A DNA stretch of 48,433 bases, taken from NCBI GenBank assembly GCA_035540635.1, contig DATLGH010000037.1, forward strand, positions 1-48,433. Direction: 5' to 3'. A model generated the notes under the pieces. That model ran no database searches, was not told the DNA's origin, and saw nothing but the letters and a program-made list of their open reading frames with translations. Made by a program: the position numbers and the translations under genes. Source of the DNA: Egibacteraceae bacterium. GTDB taxonomy: Bacteria > Actinomycetota > Nitriliruptoria > Euzebyales > Egibacteraceae. Positions 16,826 to 25,280 of the stretch are shown one piece after another. The first letter of the stretch is position 1. Each line of letters starts with the position of its first letter.

Positions 16826-17707
16826 CTACCGCCCCCCGGCGAGGTGGCGCTTCAGGAAGCCGGCCGCGACGGGCAGCAGGGCGTCGGGGTGCTCGAGCGC
16901 CATCTGGTGGCCGCCGCCGGGCAGCACCCACAGCTCGGAGTCGACCGTCAGGCGGGAGGCGAACGCCCGGGTGGTCGTCTCCGGCAGGACCCGGTCGTTC
17001 GACCCCACCGCGACGAACGTCGGCACGGCCTGGGCGCTCACGTCGGGCTTGTCCTCCGGGGTGAGCAGGATGGAACCGAGCCCCGCGAGGGTATAGCGGC
17101 GCACCGACAGCGGGTGGCGGCTCAGGGTCCGGGCGAGCCGGGGGTCCTCCGCGAGGTCGGCGGTGGCCACCACCGTCGACGCGGGGATGGTGATCGCCTC
17201 CTGACGCCGGGGGGAAAGGCGGCGGCGCAGGAGGCCCGCCGCCGGCAGCAGGACGCCCTGGCGGGTGCGCTGCAGGATCGGACGGATGTCGCGCAGGTCG
17301 AGCACGTTGTGGCAGGCCACGGCCCCCACCCCGCTGCCCTCGAGCGCGGCGTAGAACGCGAGGACGCCCCCGAGGGCGGTGCCGAACAGCCCCACCGGCC
17401 CTCCCCAGCGCTGCCGGGCGCAGGCGGTCGCCGCGGCCGCGGCGGCCATCGCCCCCCGGTACGTGAGGTGACCGCGGCGCCCGCCGCTGCGCCCGTGCCC
17501 CGGCCAGTCGAGGGCGAGGACGTTCAAGCCCTCGGCGGCGAGCCGCCGGTAGGGGTCGAAACCCACCACCGCCCCGCGAAGCACGTCGACGGCGGTGACG
17601 AGGCCGTGCAGGGCCACCACGGAGGGGCCGCCCGCCCCCGGACCGTCGTAGGCGACGAGACGCAGCGACGTCGCGTCGCTGGCCACCCACAGCTCCTCGC
17701 CGTCCAC
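16826..17707 (-). CDS. Alpha/beta hydrolase-fold protein lacking the nucleophile serine
   Basis: 293 aa from GTG at 17707, chosen because GGAGGGGC lies immediately upstream; the frame is open to 17836 but that extension has no SD and runs into the divergent gene. Motifs: VVALHGLVTAVDV (oxyanion HG), LALDWPGHGRSGG, then the nucleophile elbow GLFGTALGG, a late FVAVGSNDRVLP (acid) and GGGHQMALEHPD (His). In active members the elbow is GxSxG; here the codon is GCC, giving GTALG. The protein may therefore be catalytically dead, or use another residue. Confidence 0.8.
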   Translation of the reverse strand: MDGEELWVASDATSLRLVAYDGPGAGGPSVVALHGLVTAVDVLRGAVVGFDPYRRLAAEGLNVLALDWPGHGRSGGRRGHLTYRGAMAAAAAATACARQRWGGPVGLFGTALGGVLAFYAALEGSGVGAVACHNVLDLRDIRPILQRTRQGVLLPAAGLLRRRLSPRRQEAITIPASTVVATADLAEDPRLARTLSRHPLSVRRYTLAGLGSILLTPEDKPDVSAQAVPTFVAVGSNDRVLPETTTRAFASRLTVDSELWVLPGGGHQMALEHPDALLPVAAGFLKRHLAGGR

Positions 17708-17789
17708 GCCCCTCCGCGATCCTCGGTCGCCGCGCGAAAGGAGCGTAGCCGCCTTGGAAAGGCGCTGCCGAAGCCCGCCGAGGCGCCGA

Positions 17790-17795
17790 TATACT
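17790..17795 (+). promoter_or_regulatory. -10 box TATACT upstream of the unknown gene at 17830
   Basis: TATACT lies about 28 nt before the expected leader start; the gene's SD GAAAGGA (17814-17820) and ATG (17830) follow. A TTGGAA exists upstream but at too great a spacing to be its -35. Confidence 0.45.
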
Positions 17796-17829
17796 CGCGA
17801 TTCCGCGCTGCGTGAAAGGACTGGTGGGG

Positions 17830-18885
17830 ATGCCACGGGCGGAGCTGCACTATGCGCTGGCCCTCGATCGGGAGATCTACGAGGCGAGCCGCATCGACCC
17901 GTCGCTGCTCGACCCCGTGGTGCGCGTCGAGGACGGCCTTCCGGGCATGGCCCGCCCGATCGCGGTCCTCCGTGACTACCAGGGTCCGCAGGGCACCTAC
18001 ATCGAGCAGTTCGTGCTCCGCGACCGCAGGGGCCGCGAGCGGGCGAGCTCGCCTCCCCGGCGCATCGAGCTCGAGGGTCAGATGGCCCAGGACCGCTTCG
18101 TGTCGACGCTGCGCGACGTCGTCATCGAGAACCCCGACGAGCACACGCTCACCTTCTCCGTCGACGGGCGCGAGGTCGGGTCGATCCCGGTGTTCATCGA
18201 GGCTAGTTCGGGCGGCGACCTGCGCCTGGCGGCGGAGGAGACCTTCAAGAAGGCGGTCAAGAAGGGCACCATCCTCTGGCTCACGGTCCCCCAGCCCGAC
18301 GGCTCCCACCACGAGCAGCCCGTGTGGTTCGTGTTCGACGGCGGCAAGGTCTACGTGGTCTCCGGCCCGACGGAGCAGAACGTCCCGCACCTCGCCGACG
18401 CCGACGAGGTCGAGATCACCGCCCGCAGCAAGGACGTGCGCAGCCGGGTCAGCCGCGTGCCCGCCGCCGTGCGCGTGATCGCGCCCGAGGACCCGACCTA
18501 CATGCGGATCGTCGAGACGGCGTTGCCCAAGCGCCTCAACCTCACCGACCCGAACGAGGCCGCCGACCGGTGGAAGGCCAACTGCGCCCTCGTCGAGCTG
18601 ACGCCCCGCTTCCGCGACGAGGAGGAGCGCGCCCCGGCGGCGCGCGCGCCCGCCGCGGCGGCGGCGGCCCCAGCGGCCGCACCCGTCGCGAAGGAGGCAG
18701 CGCCGGCCGGCGGTGGGCAGGCCGAGCAGAAGGACGCCCACATCGAGCCGGAGATCGACAAGGAGGTCTTCGACCGGCTCATCGCCGAGGGCAAGTCCGA
18801 GCGCGTCGCCCGCGCGAAGGCCAAAGCCGCGTTCGTCCGCAAGGAGAAGCAGCGCATCGGCACGGGCGGGAGCACGCCGTCGTGA
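17830..18885 (+). CDS. Conserved protein of unknown function with a split-barrel-like middle
   Basis: 351 aa. The ATG at 17830 has SD AAAGGA; an in-frame GTG at 17812 has none and would sit at the predicted transcript start. Residues 1-130 are beta-rich with no recognised motif. The middle (WLTVPQPDGSHHEQPVWFVF, then KVYVVSGPTEQNVPHL and VEITARSKDVRSRVSRV) resembles a pyridoxamine-oxidase-like split barrel, but I cannot name a cofactor. An Ala/Pro linker follows, and the C-terminus is a basic helical tail (DKEVFDRLIAEGKSERVARA, KAKAAFVRKEK). The stop overlaps the epimerase start (GTGA), implying a shared operon. Confidence 0.6.
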   Translation: MPRAELHYALALDREIYEASRIDPSLLDPVVRVEDGLPGMARPIAVLRDYQGPQGTYIEQFVLRDRRGRERASSPPRRIELEGQMAQDRFVSTLRDVVIENPDEHTLTFSVDGREVGSIPVFIEASSGGDLRLAAEETFKKAVKKGTILWLTVPQPDGSHHEQPVWFVFDGGKVYVVSGPTEQNVPHLADADEVEITARSKDVRSRVSRVPAAVRVIAPEDPTYMRIVETALPKRLNLTDPNEAADRWKANCALVELTPRFRDEEERAPAARAPAAAAAAPAAAPVAKEAAPAGGGQAEQKDAHIEPEIDKEVFDRLIAEGKSERVARAKAKAAFVRKEKQRIGTGGSTPS

Positions 18886-19901
18886 GCGGCCACGTCACGC
18901 TCGTCACCGGCGGCACGGGGTTCCTCGGGTCGCACCTCGTGGAGGCCCTGCGCCGTCGCGGGAAGGCCGTGCGCACGTGCGGTCGCGGTGCCCGCCCACC
19001 GGGGCTGGCCGACGACGTGGACTACCGGCAGGCCGACCTCACGGCGGGGCCGCTCGACGCGCTCGTCGAGGGCACGGGCGCCATCGTGCACGCCGCGGGC
19101 GCCGCGAGCTCGACCTCCACGCCGCAGGAGATGGAGGCGGTCAACGTCGCCGGCACCCAGCACCTGCTGGAGGCCGCGTACGAGGCAGGGGTGCCACGGG
19201 TCGTGTACGTGAGCACCTCCTCGGTGTACGGCAAGGAGGTCGCCCTGCCGCAGCCGGTCGTCGAGGAAGCCGAGTGCCACCCGGGGCCCGGCTACGCGGA
19301 GAGCAAGTGGCGGGCCGAGCAGGCGGCGTGGGAGTTCACCCGCAAGGGCCTGCCGGTGACGGTGCTGCGGCCGGCGACCATCTTCGGGCCCGGGGCGGTG
19401 AAGCTCGTCGCGAGCACGATCCTCGACGCCGCGATCGAGCGCCACGCCGGCCTCGGCGCGTTCTCCGTCCCACGCGAACCCGTCGAGATGCGCCTCGTCC
19501 ACGTCGACGACGTCGTCGCGGCCTGCCTGCACCTCGCGCAGGTCGACGCGGCCCCCGGACGCGCGTTCAACCTCGACTCCGGCGTGTACCCGTCGAGCCA
19601 CGAGGTCGCCGCGGCCGTCACCCGGGCTCTCGGCATGGCGCTCGAGCTGACCGACGACCCAACCCCCGGGCTCTCCTACGAGGAGCGGCAGGCGACCCAC
19701 GACCGGATGCTCGCGGCCGGCATGCGCGGCGACATCATCCTGTCCAAGCAGCGCATCCGCTACCTCAACAAGGCCAACCGCAACAACCGGCTCAGCCTTG
19801 CGGCCCTGGCCGGCACCGGCTTCCGGCCCCGGGTGACCGGCATCCCCGGCGCGATCCAGGCGAACGCCGGGTGGTACGCCGAGCACCGCTGGATCATCTG
19901 A
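18882..19901 (+). CDS. NAD-dependent epimerase/dehydratase (extended SDR)
   Basis: 339 aa from GTG overlapping the previous stop. The Rossmann dinucleotide motif TGGTGFLGSHLVEAL opens the protein; the HAAG turn, the catalytic triad Ser in VYVSTSSVYG and the YxxxK as GYAESK follow; LRPATIFGPG and RLVHVDDVV are the usual SDR-e substrate-domain motifs. Such enzymes act on nucleotide sugars, sterols or flavonoid-like substrates; the precise substrate cannot be told. A C-terminal extension (LSKQRIRYLNKANRNNRLS) is longer than in minimal members. Confidence 0.9.
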   Translation: MSGHVTLVTGGTGFLGSHLVEALRRRGKAVRTCGRGARPPGLADDVDYRQADLTAGPLDALVEGTGAIVHAAGAASSTSTPQEMEAVNVAGTQHLLEAAYEAGVPRVVYVSTSSVYGKEVALPQPVVEEAECHPGPGYAESKWRAEQAAWEFTRKGLPVTVLRPATIFGPGAVKLVASTILDAAIERHAGLGAFSVPREPVEMRLVHVDDVVAACLHLAQVDAAPGRAFNLDSGVYPSSHEVAAAVTRALGMALELTDDPTPGLSYEERQATHDRMLAAGMRGDIILSKQRIRYLNKANRNNRLSLAALAGTGFRPRVTGIPGAIQANAGWYAEHRWII

Positions 19902-19953
19902 GACCATGGCGCCACCCCCGGTCTGCCGAGGGCGCGCCCCGCAGACCGTACCC

Positions 19954-19985
19954 TTGACCTTGAAGGAGGTTCAAGGTTCTACCTT
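19954..19985 (+). promoter_or_regulatory. MerR-type promoter: palindromic operator inside a long -35/-10 spacer
   Basis: A -35 TTGACC (19954-19959) and a -10-like TACCTT (19980-19985) are separated by 20 bp, which is too long for ordinary sigma-70 promoters. The spacer region carries a perfect palindrome, ACCTTGAA-GGAGG-TTCAAGGT (19957-19977). This geometry is the hallmark of MerR-family promoters, where the regulator distorts the overlong spacer. The start codon of the next small ORF follows the -10 by 6 nt. No merR gene is in the window, so the signal is unknown. Confidence 0.7.
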
Positions 19986-19991
19986 GGAGTC

Positions 19992-20114
19992 ATGAGCGTG
20001 GCCGAACGCCGCCCCGAACGCCGCATCGTGCGGGAGCCTGGCATGCCACTGGACCCGAGGACCCCTGAGCCGCCGCATGGCTTCGGGGCACGCGCCGACG
20101 AAAGGTGCCGGTGA
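19992..20114 (+). CDS. 40-codon ORF, probably leaderless, coupled to the sigma factor gene
   Basis: ATGAGCGTGGCC begins 6 nt after the -10-like box of the MerR-type promoter and runs 40 codons to a TGA that overlaps the sigma-factor ATG as TGATG. The product is Arg/Pro/Glu-rich (starts MSVAERRPERRIV) and has no recognised domain. It may act as a translated leader that delivers ribosomes to the sigma gene, or be a small protein. Coding status is inferred from promoter geometry and the stop/start overlap, not homology. Confidence 0.45.
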   Translation: MSVAERRPERRIVREPGMPLDPRTPEPPHGFGARADERCR

Positions 20115-21193
20115 TGGCGGCCCGCGCGCGCGTGCTTCACAGCCGGCGGAGGCCCCGACACGGTGAGCCCGCGGAGGCGGAGCCGCACGGTCGTGCCCCA
20201 AGTGCCCCGGAGAGCAAGGCGCTGCCCGAGGACCTGCTGAGCCTCTACTTCGCCGAGCTGCGCAAGGTGCGGCTGTTGACGTCGGAGGAGGAGAGCAGCC
20301 TGGCCCGCCAGATCGAAGCCGGCCGGGAGGCCGAGGCCCGCCTTGCCGACGAGGGGGCCCAACTCGATGTGACAACCCGGGCTGAGCTCTGCGAACAGGC
20401 AACGCAGGGCCGGGAGGCGTTCGACAGCTTCGTGTCGGCCAACCTGCGCCTCGTGGTGGCGGAGGCGACGAAGTTCGGCCGCCGGTCGCACCTCGACCTG
20501 GACGAGCTGATCCAGGAGGGCAACCTCGGGCTCATCCGGGCGGTCGAGAAGTTCGACTGGCGGCGTGGGCTGCGCTTCTCCACCTACGCCACCTGGTGGA
20601 TCCAGAAGGCGCTGCAGCGCGGCACGGCCCAGCACGAACGCACGATCCGGCTGCCCGCCGGCGTGCACGCGAGCCTCCTGAAGGTCCGTGCCGCCCAGTC
20701 GCGCCTGTGGGGCGAGCTCGGCCGAGCCCCCTGCATGGCCGAGCTCGCCGAGGCCACCAACCTCTCCGGGGACGAGGTCCGCGACGCGCTGGCGGCCGAC
20801 CTGGCCGTCCTGTCCCTCGACAAGCCAGTGAGCGACGAGGACGACTCCTGCGAGTGGGGCGGGATGCTCGCGCGGGCGACGGACTCCCCTCACGAGGAGG
20901 TGGTCGACCGGCTCTTCGTGGAGGACGTGCTCGCGACCGGCAGGCGGGAGCTGCCCGAGCGCAGCTGGTACGTGCTGTGCCGGCGCTACGAGCTGGAGGG
21001 CCACGAGGCCAAGACGCTCGTCGAGCTCGGCAAGGAGCTCGGGGTGTCGCGCGAGACTGTCCGCACGATCGAGCAGCAGGCGCTGGGACAGCTGCTGCGC
21101 GCGCTCCAGCGACCTTCCCTGCCCGCCGGCGGCACTGGCCCCGTCCTGCACGGCGAGCCCCCCGCGAACGTTCCCGTCCACGCCGGACACTAG
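20114..21193 (+). CDS. Sigma-70 family RNA polymerase sigma factor (group 2 type)
   Basis: 359 aa, ATG at 20114 with AAAGG upstream. Region 1.2 is DLLSLYFAELRKVRLLTSEE; region 2 is FVSANLRLVVAEATKFG through ELIQEGNLGLIRAVEKFDW and FSTYATWWIQKALQRG; region 3 follows (RLPAGVHASLLKVRAAQSRL); region 4 ends with ELGKELGVSRETVRTIEQQA. It lacks the long N-terminal region 1.1 of the primary factor, so I call it an alternative group 2 factor (SigB/HrdD type). The upstream MerR-type promoter suggests induction by a small molecule or redox cue. Confidence 0.92.
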   Translation: MAARARVLHSRRRPRHGEPAEAEPHGRAPSAPESKALPEDLLSLYFAELRKVRLLTSEEESSLARQIEAGREAEARLADEGAQLDVTTRAELCEQATQGREAFDSFVSANLRLVVAEATKFGRRSHLDLDELIQEGNLGLIRAVEKFDWRRGLRFSTYATWWIQKALQRGTAQHERTIRLPAGVHASLLKVRAAQSRLWGELGRAPCMAELAEATNLSGDEVRDALAADLAVLSLDKPVSDEDDSCEWGGMLARATDSPHEEVVDRLFVEDVLATGRRELPERSWYVLCRRYELEGHEAKTLVELGKELGVSRETVRTIEQQALGQLLRALQRPSLPAGGTGPVLHGEPPANVPVHAGH

Positions 21194-21331
21194 AGAAGCC
21201 CTCGCCTTCCGCCTGGGGGTACTGGGGCGGAACGCGACGTTCGGGGGCTCGTAACCGCGATTGGCCCGACCGGGGCGCCGGTTGCTCGCGGAAGCGGTCG
21301 GCCGGCTGCCGGGGGGCCGGCTGGGCGGGCA

Positions 21332-22552
21332 CTACGCGGGTGCGGCGCTCGCCGCGGCCGGCAAGCGGGCCCGCGCCAGGCGCATGAGCAGGGCGGCGAT
21401 CCCCGCCACCCCGGCCGCGCCTGCCCACGCCGCACCGAACGACACTGCCTGGGCGGTCACCCCGAACAGCAGCGGTCCGAGCGCGTTTCCGGCCGCGAGA
21501 CCCGCGACGCCGATGCCGGCCGCGGTCCCGGGCGCGTCCGGACGCGCCCGGACCAGGGAGAGGAACAGCAGTCCCGACCATCCCCAGCCCGCCGCGAAGG
21601 CGCCGACGGTGCCGGCGACGAGCAGCGGCCCGGTGCCGGTGGCGCCGAGCGCCATGGCACCGGCGCCCACGATCAGCATCCATGTGACGACGCCCAGCTG
21701 CGGACCGCCACGGCGGTCGGCGAGCACACCTGTGGCGATCCGGGCGATGATCCCCGCGACGCTGCCGACAGCGAGGAGCAGTCCGGCGCTCGACGGGGAC
21801 AGCCCCATGGCGACGGCGCTCTCGGTGAGAAATATGCCGACACCGCTCGCCGCCGCGCTTCCGAGTCCCGCCGCGGCGGCCACGAGCACGAACGCGGTGG
21901 GTGGTGAGGCGTCGCCCGTGCCCGTCGTCGCGGGGGCGGGCGCCGGAGCGATCGCGTCGGCACGCGTGGAGAGGTCGACCCGCGGCAGAATGACCGCAAG
22001 ACCCACGAGCGGTGCGAGCCCGATCACCGACGCCCAGCGCCAGCCAAACGTCAGGGCGATGCCGGGCACGGCCAGCCCCGCAGCGAGCGTCGCGATCGGG
22101 ATCGCCGCCTCCTTGAGCCCGAAGCCGAGACCCTGCCGGGAGACCGGTACCGCACGCGCGATGAGGATTGCCAGCCCCGGGTCGGTGAGCGCCAAGGCAA
22201 GCCCCGACAGGGCGAGCATGACCGCCACGTGCGCCCAGCTGCTGGCTGCGGCGAAGATGCCCACGAGCGCGAGGGCGCTCAGGCAGCTGCCGGTGAGCAC
22301 GGCGGTGCGTGCGCCGAGGCGGTCGGCCACGCGTCCGCCGATCGGCGCGGCGGCGGCGCCCGTCAGCAGCGCCCCGGACACCGCCATGCCGAGCGCCGCC
22401 TCGCTGAAGTCGAGCTCCGCGCGGATCTGCACCGCGAGTCCCCCGACGAGGAAGACGGGCAGCGCGGCGAGGACGAGCCCGCAGCACGCCACCGCCACGG
22501 CCAGGGCAGCGCCCCCGGCTTCAGCCATCGGCTCGCCCGATCCACCTGGCAC
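21332..22552 (-). CDS. MFS transporter
   Basis: 406 aa, GTG at 22552 with GGGAGAG upstream; an ATG at 22528 is the alternative. Twelve hydrophobic segments are readable. The MFS motif after helix 2 is GGRVADRLGARTAV, with a counterpart in the second half, TGVLADRRGGPQLG. A cytoplasmic Ala/Pro linker (about residues 206-222) separates the halves. The family exchanges small molecules, often drugs or cyanate/organic anions, for protons. The substrate is not indicated. It is convergent with the sigma gene and followed by the LppM-like gene. Confidence 0.9.
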   Translation of the reverse strand: MPGGSGEPMAEAGGAALAVAVACCGLVLAALPVFLVGGLAVQIRAELDFSEAALGMAVSGALLTGAAAAPIGGRVADRLGARTAVLTGSCLSALALVGIFAAASSWAHVAVMLALSGLALALTDPGLAILIARAVPVSRQGLGFGLKEAAIPIATLAAGLAVPGIALTFGWRWASVIGLAPLVGLAVILPRVDLSTRADAIAPAPAPATTGTGDASPPTAFVLVAAAAGLGSAAASGVGIFLTESAVAMGLSPSSAGLLLAVGSVAGIIARIATGVLADRRGGPQLGVVTWMLIVGAGAMALGATGTGPLLVAGTVGAFAAGWGWSGLLFLSLVRARPDAPGTAAGIGVAGLAAGNALGPLLFGVTAQAVSFGAAWAGAAGVAGIAALLMRLARARLPAAASAAPA

Positions 22553-22700
22553 GGCTCTCCCTGTCTGTGGCGCTCGCGGGACACATCATGCACGTGGGAG
22601 AGGTCCTCGCCGCCAGGCGCACGTGCAGGCAGGTGGTGTCGCCCGGTGGGCTCGGGGTCCCCTCGGCCACGTGTGCCGGAGTGGCAACCGCGGGGGCGCG

Positions 22701-23417
22701 TCAGCGCCGGCGGCGCACGACGACCAGGCGCCGCAGGACGAGCGCGGCGAACAGCATCCCGAGAACGGCGCCCACGACGAGTGGCCACAGCGGTGGCGGA
22801 GGCCGCTCCCCCACCGCGTGGACGGTCACCTGCTCACCGGGTTCGACCACCCAGGTGAGCACGCCGTCGTCCTGCCGCTCGGCGGTCGAGCCGAGAACGG
22901 GCCCGGGCAGGGCGAGGCGCACGGCGTAGCCGAACGCGGCCTCGTCGCGCAGGAGCGTGACGGCCTGCTCGGGGGTGAGCCCGAGCTCGGCGACGGCCTC
23001 GGTGGGCTGGAGGCCGGCGGCGCCCTCGACAACGAGCCGCTCGCCGTCGACCGTGACGCGCAGCGGCGACAGGAGCGCGACCTCGGGAGCGGCGAGGGCT
23101 CCCGCAAGGTCGGCGGCGAGACGCTGAAAGCCGGCGGGGTTGCGGGCGCGCGCAGCCAGCGCGACGGTGCGCCGCCCCCGCGCGTCGGTGGTGTCGGCGA
23201 CGTCCCACCCCCGGCCGAGCGCACGGCCGGCCGCCGCGAGGTCGTCGAGGGGCTCGGCGCCGGCCGTCCGCGCCCGCGTGAGCAGGTCGTCGTCGGCGGT
23301 CACCGCCACCTCGAGCCGTCCCCCGCCGTCGCGGTCGAGGGCCGCCTCGACGTCGAGGCGCAGCTCGCACCCCGCGCAGACGAGGACGAGCCCCGCGAGA
23401 ACCCACCGCGCCCACAT
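22701..23417 (-). CDS. LppM-like lipoprotein
   Basis: 238 aa. A lipoprotein signal (VLAGLVLVCAGC, lipobox cysteine near residue 17) is followed by beta-rich sequence (LRLDVEAALDRDGGGRLEVAV, LLTRA) of the LppM/DUF3153 type, and a C-terminal membrane helix (LWPLVVGAVLGMLFAALVL) with a basic end (RRLVVVRRRR). Mycobacterial LppM is a surface lipoprotein affecting phagosome handling; a role here is unknown. The ATG appears leaderless: TAGGTT at 23426-23431 is 8 nt upstream and no SD is seen. Confidence 0.7.
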   Translation of the reverse strand: MWARWVLAGLVLVCAGCELRLDVEAALDRDGGGRLEVAVTADDDLLTRARTAGAEPLDDLAAAGRALGRGWDVADTTDARGRRTVALAARARNPAGFQRLAADLAGALAAPEVALLSPLRVTVDGERLVVEGAAGLQPTEAVAELGLTPEQAVTLLRDEAAFGYAVRLALPGPVLGSTAERQDDGVLTWVVEPGEQVTVHAVGERPPPPLWPLVVGAVLGMLFAALVLRRLVVVRRRR

Positions 23418-23425
23418 CGCCGGAC

Positions 23426-23431
23426 AACCTA
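23426..23431 (-). promoter_or_regulatory. Probable -10 box TAGGTT before the LppM-like gene
   Basis: TAGGTT lies 8 nt upstream of the ATG at 23417 with no SD between them, suggesting a leaderless transcript. Confidence 0.45.
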
Positions 23432-23560
23432 GCGGACACGGGAGGGCGTACCGGCGAGCGTGCCCGCCGGCACGGGGTGGTCTGCGACGGCGACCCCCGC
23501 CCGATACGATGCCCCCGAGGGCCGAAGACGGCCTTTCCGACGACCGCGAGGAGTGCCTTC

Positions 23561-24673
23561 GTGCCGACCACCGAGCGGGTCCTGCAGGCCCTGGCCGGGG
23601 TTCCCGACCCGGACGTCGGCAAGCCCATCACCGAGCTCGGCATGGTCGACGACGTCGTCGTCGAAGGGGACAGCGTGCGGGTCGGCGTCCTCCTCACCGT
23701 CCCGCGTCACCCCGCCAAGGACGAGCTCACCCGGGAGGTCGGGGCGGCCCTCACCGCCCTCGACGACGTCGCGAGCGTGAAGGTCGAGCTGCGCGCGATG
23801 ACCGACGAGCAGCGCGCCGCCTACATCGCGAAGGTCCGCCCGCAGCGGTCCGGGGCGGGGGGGGATCCCGTCATCCCGTTCGCCCAGATGGACTCGACCA
23901 CGCGGGTGCTGGCCGTGGCCAGCGGCAAGGGCGGCGTCGGCAAGTCGTCGATCACGGCCAACCTCGCGGTTGCGCTAGCCCAGTCGGGCAAGAAGGTCGG
24001 CGTCCTCGACGCCGACATCTGGGGGTACTCGATCCCGCGGATGCTCGGGGTCACCGGACGGCCCGTCGCATTCGACAACATGGTGCTGCCGCTGCGCGCC
24101 CACGGGTGCAAGGTCATCTCGATCGGGTTCTTCGTCGATGCCGAGCGCCCCGTGATCTGGCGCGGGCCGATGCTGCACCGCGCGCTGCAGCAGTTCCTCG
24201 CCGACGTGTTCTGGGGCGATCTCGACTTCCTCGTCTGCGACCTGCCACCGGGCACCGGCGACATCGCGATCTCCCTCGCCCAGATGCTGCCGAACGCCGA
24301 CATGCTGATCGTCACGACCCCGCAGCAGGCCGCCCAGCGGGTGGCCCTGCGCGCGGGGCAGACGACCGCGCAGACGGGGATGCGCATCGGCGGGGTGATC
24401 GAGAACATGGCGGTGTTCGTCGCCCCCGACACCGGCAAGGAGTACCGCATCTTCGGCGAGGGCGGCGGCAAGCTCCTCGCCGCCGAGCTCGACACCGACC
24501 TGCTCGGCTCCGTGCCCATCGACCCCCGCCTGCGGGAGGGCGCCGACGCCGGCGTCCCCCTGGTGGTGTCCCACCCCGACTCCCCGGCGAGCAAGGTGCT
24601 GCGCGACATCGCGTCGCGGCTCTCCGCCCAGAAGGCGTCGCTCGTCGGCAAGTCGCTGCCCCTCATGGGCTGA
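23561..24673 (+). CDS. mrp: Mrp/NBP35-type ATP-binding iron-sulfur carrier
   Basis: 370 aa. GTG at 23561 with SD GAGGAG (23548-23553). The N-terminal MIP18/DUF59 domain (TERVLQALAGVPDPDVGKPI) is fused to a deviant Walker A P-loop (VASGKGGVGKSSITANLAVA), then DADIWGYSIPRMLG and the DLPPGTGDI switch. Mrp scaffolds carry Fe-S clusters to apo-proteins. The ApbC-type CxxC motif before the C-terminus is not seen; the region reads VAPDTGKEYRIFGEGGG, as in some actinobacterial Mrp forms. mrp also neighbours the sigE-tatB block in mycobacteria. Confidence 0.94.
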   Translation: MPTTERVLQALAGVPDPDVGKPITELGMVDDVVVEGDSVRVGVLLTVPRHPAKDELTREVGAALTALDDVASVKVELRAMTDEQRAAYIAKVRPQRSGAGGDPVIPFAQMDSTTRVLAVASGKGGVGKSSITANLAVALAQSGKKVGVLDADIWGYSIPRMLGVTGRPVAFDNMVLPLRAHGCKVISIGFFVDAERPVIWRGPMLHRALQQFLADVFWGDLDFLVCDLPPGTGDIAISLAQMLPNADMLIVTTPQQAAQRVALRAGQTTAQTGMRIGGVIENMAVFVAPDTGKEYRIFGEGGGKLLAAELDTDLLGSVPIDPRLREGADAGVPLVVSHPDSPASKVLRDIASRLSAQKASLVGKSLPLMG

Positions 24674-25280
24674 CTCGGGGGCGGGCGCGCCGCCAGCGGC
24701 GGCCGACCAGGCCGCTCCACAGGCCACCAACGACGAGGCCCAGCCCCGCCCCGCCGATGACGTCGGTCGGGTAGTGGACACCGACGTAGACCCGTGACAG
24801 GGCAACGTAGGCCCCGACGGCGGGTGGCAGCGCCACCGCCGCGGGCCGGAGGTGACCGGCCAGCACGCTCATGACGGCCATGGCGACCGCGGCGTGGCCA
24901 GAGGGGAACGACGAGCCCGCCGGCGGCCGGACGAGCCTTCGCACACCGTCGGCCTCGTAGGGGCGCAGCCGACCGACGCGGGTCTTGCTCGACTGCGCGA
25001 CGGTCCAGGCGAGCGTGCCGGTCCCGAGCACGTCGGCGGCCGCCTCGCGCCGGCCGGCGACGGCGAGCGCCGCGGCCATCCCCGCCACCGCGTACATCGA
25101 CCCGAGGTCGGTCGTGGCGCTCACGACCCGGTCGAGGACCGGTGAGCCGGCCCGCCGCACCGCGTCACCGGCGCGCACGTCGGCGCGCTGGAGCGTCGGC
25201 TGCCGCAAGGCGGCCGCGGACCCGGCGAGCACTGCCGCGCCGATCCCCGCCGCCACCGCCGACCGGTGGCGCGACCTCAC
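24663..25280 (-). CDS. PAP2-family membrane phosphatase
   Basis: 205 aa from GTG overlapping the tatB stop. The three phosphatase motifs are present in order: KTRVGRLRP, SSFPSGHAA and SRVYVGVHYPTDVIGG. Several hydrophobic segments flank them. Such enzymes remove phosphate from undecaprenyl pyrophosphate, phosphatidate or phosphatidylglycerol phosphate on the outer face of the membrane. Its last 11 nt overlap the end of mrp in convergent orientation. Sitting in the tatB operon suggests a cell-envelope role. Confidence 0.9.
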   Translation of the reverse strand: MRSRHRSAVAAGIGAAVLAGSAAALRQPTLQRADVRAGDAVRRAGSPVLDRVVSATTDLGSMYAVAGMAAALAVAGRREAAADVLGTGTLAWTVAQSSKTRVGRLRPYEADGVRRLVRPPAGSSFPSGHAAVAMAVMSVLAGHLRPAAVALPPAVGAYVALSRVYVGVHYPTDVIGGAGLGLVVGGLWSGLVGRRWRRARPRVSP

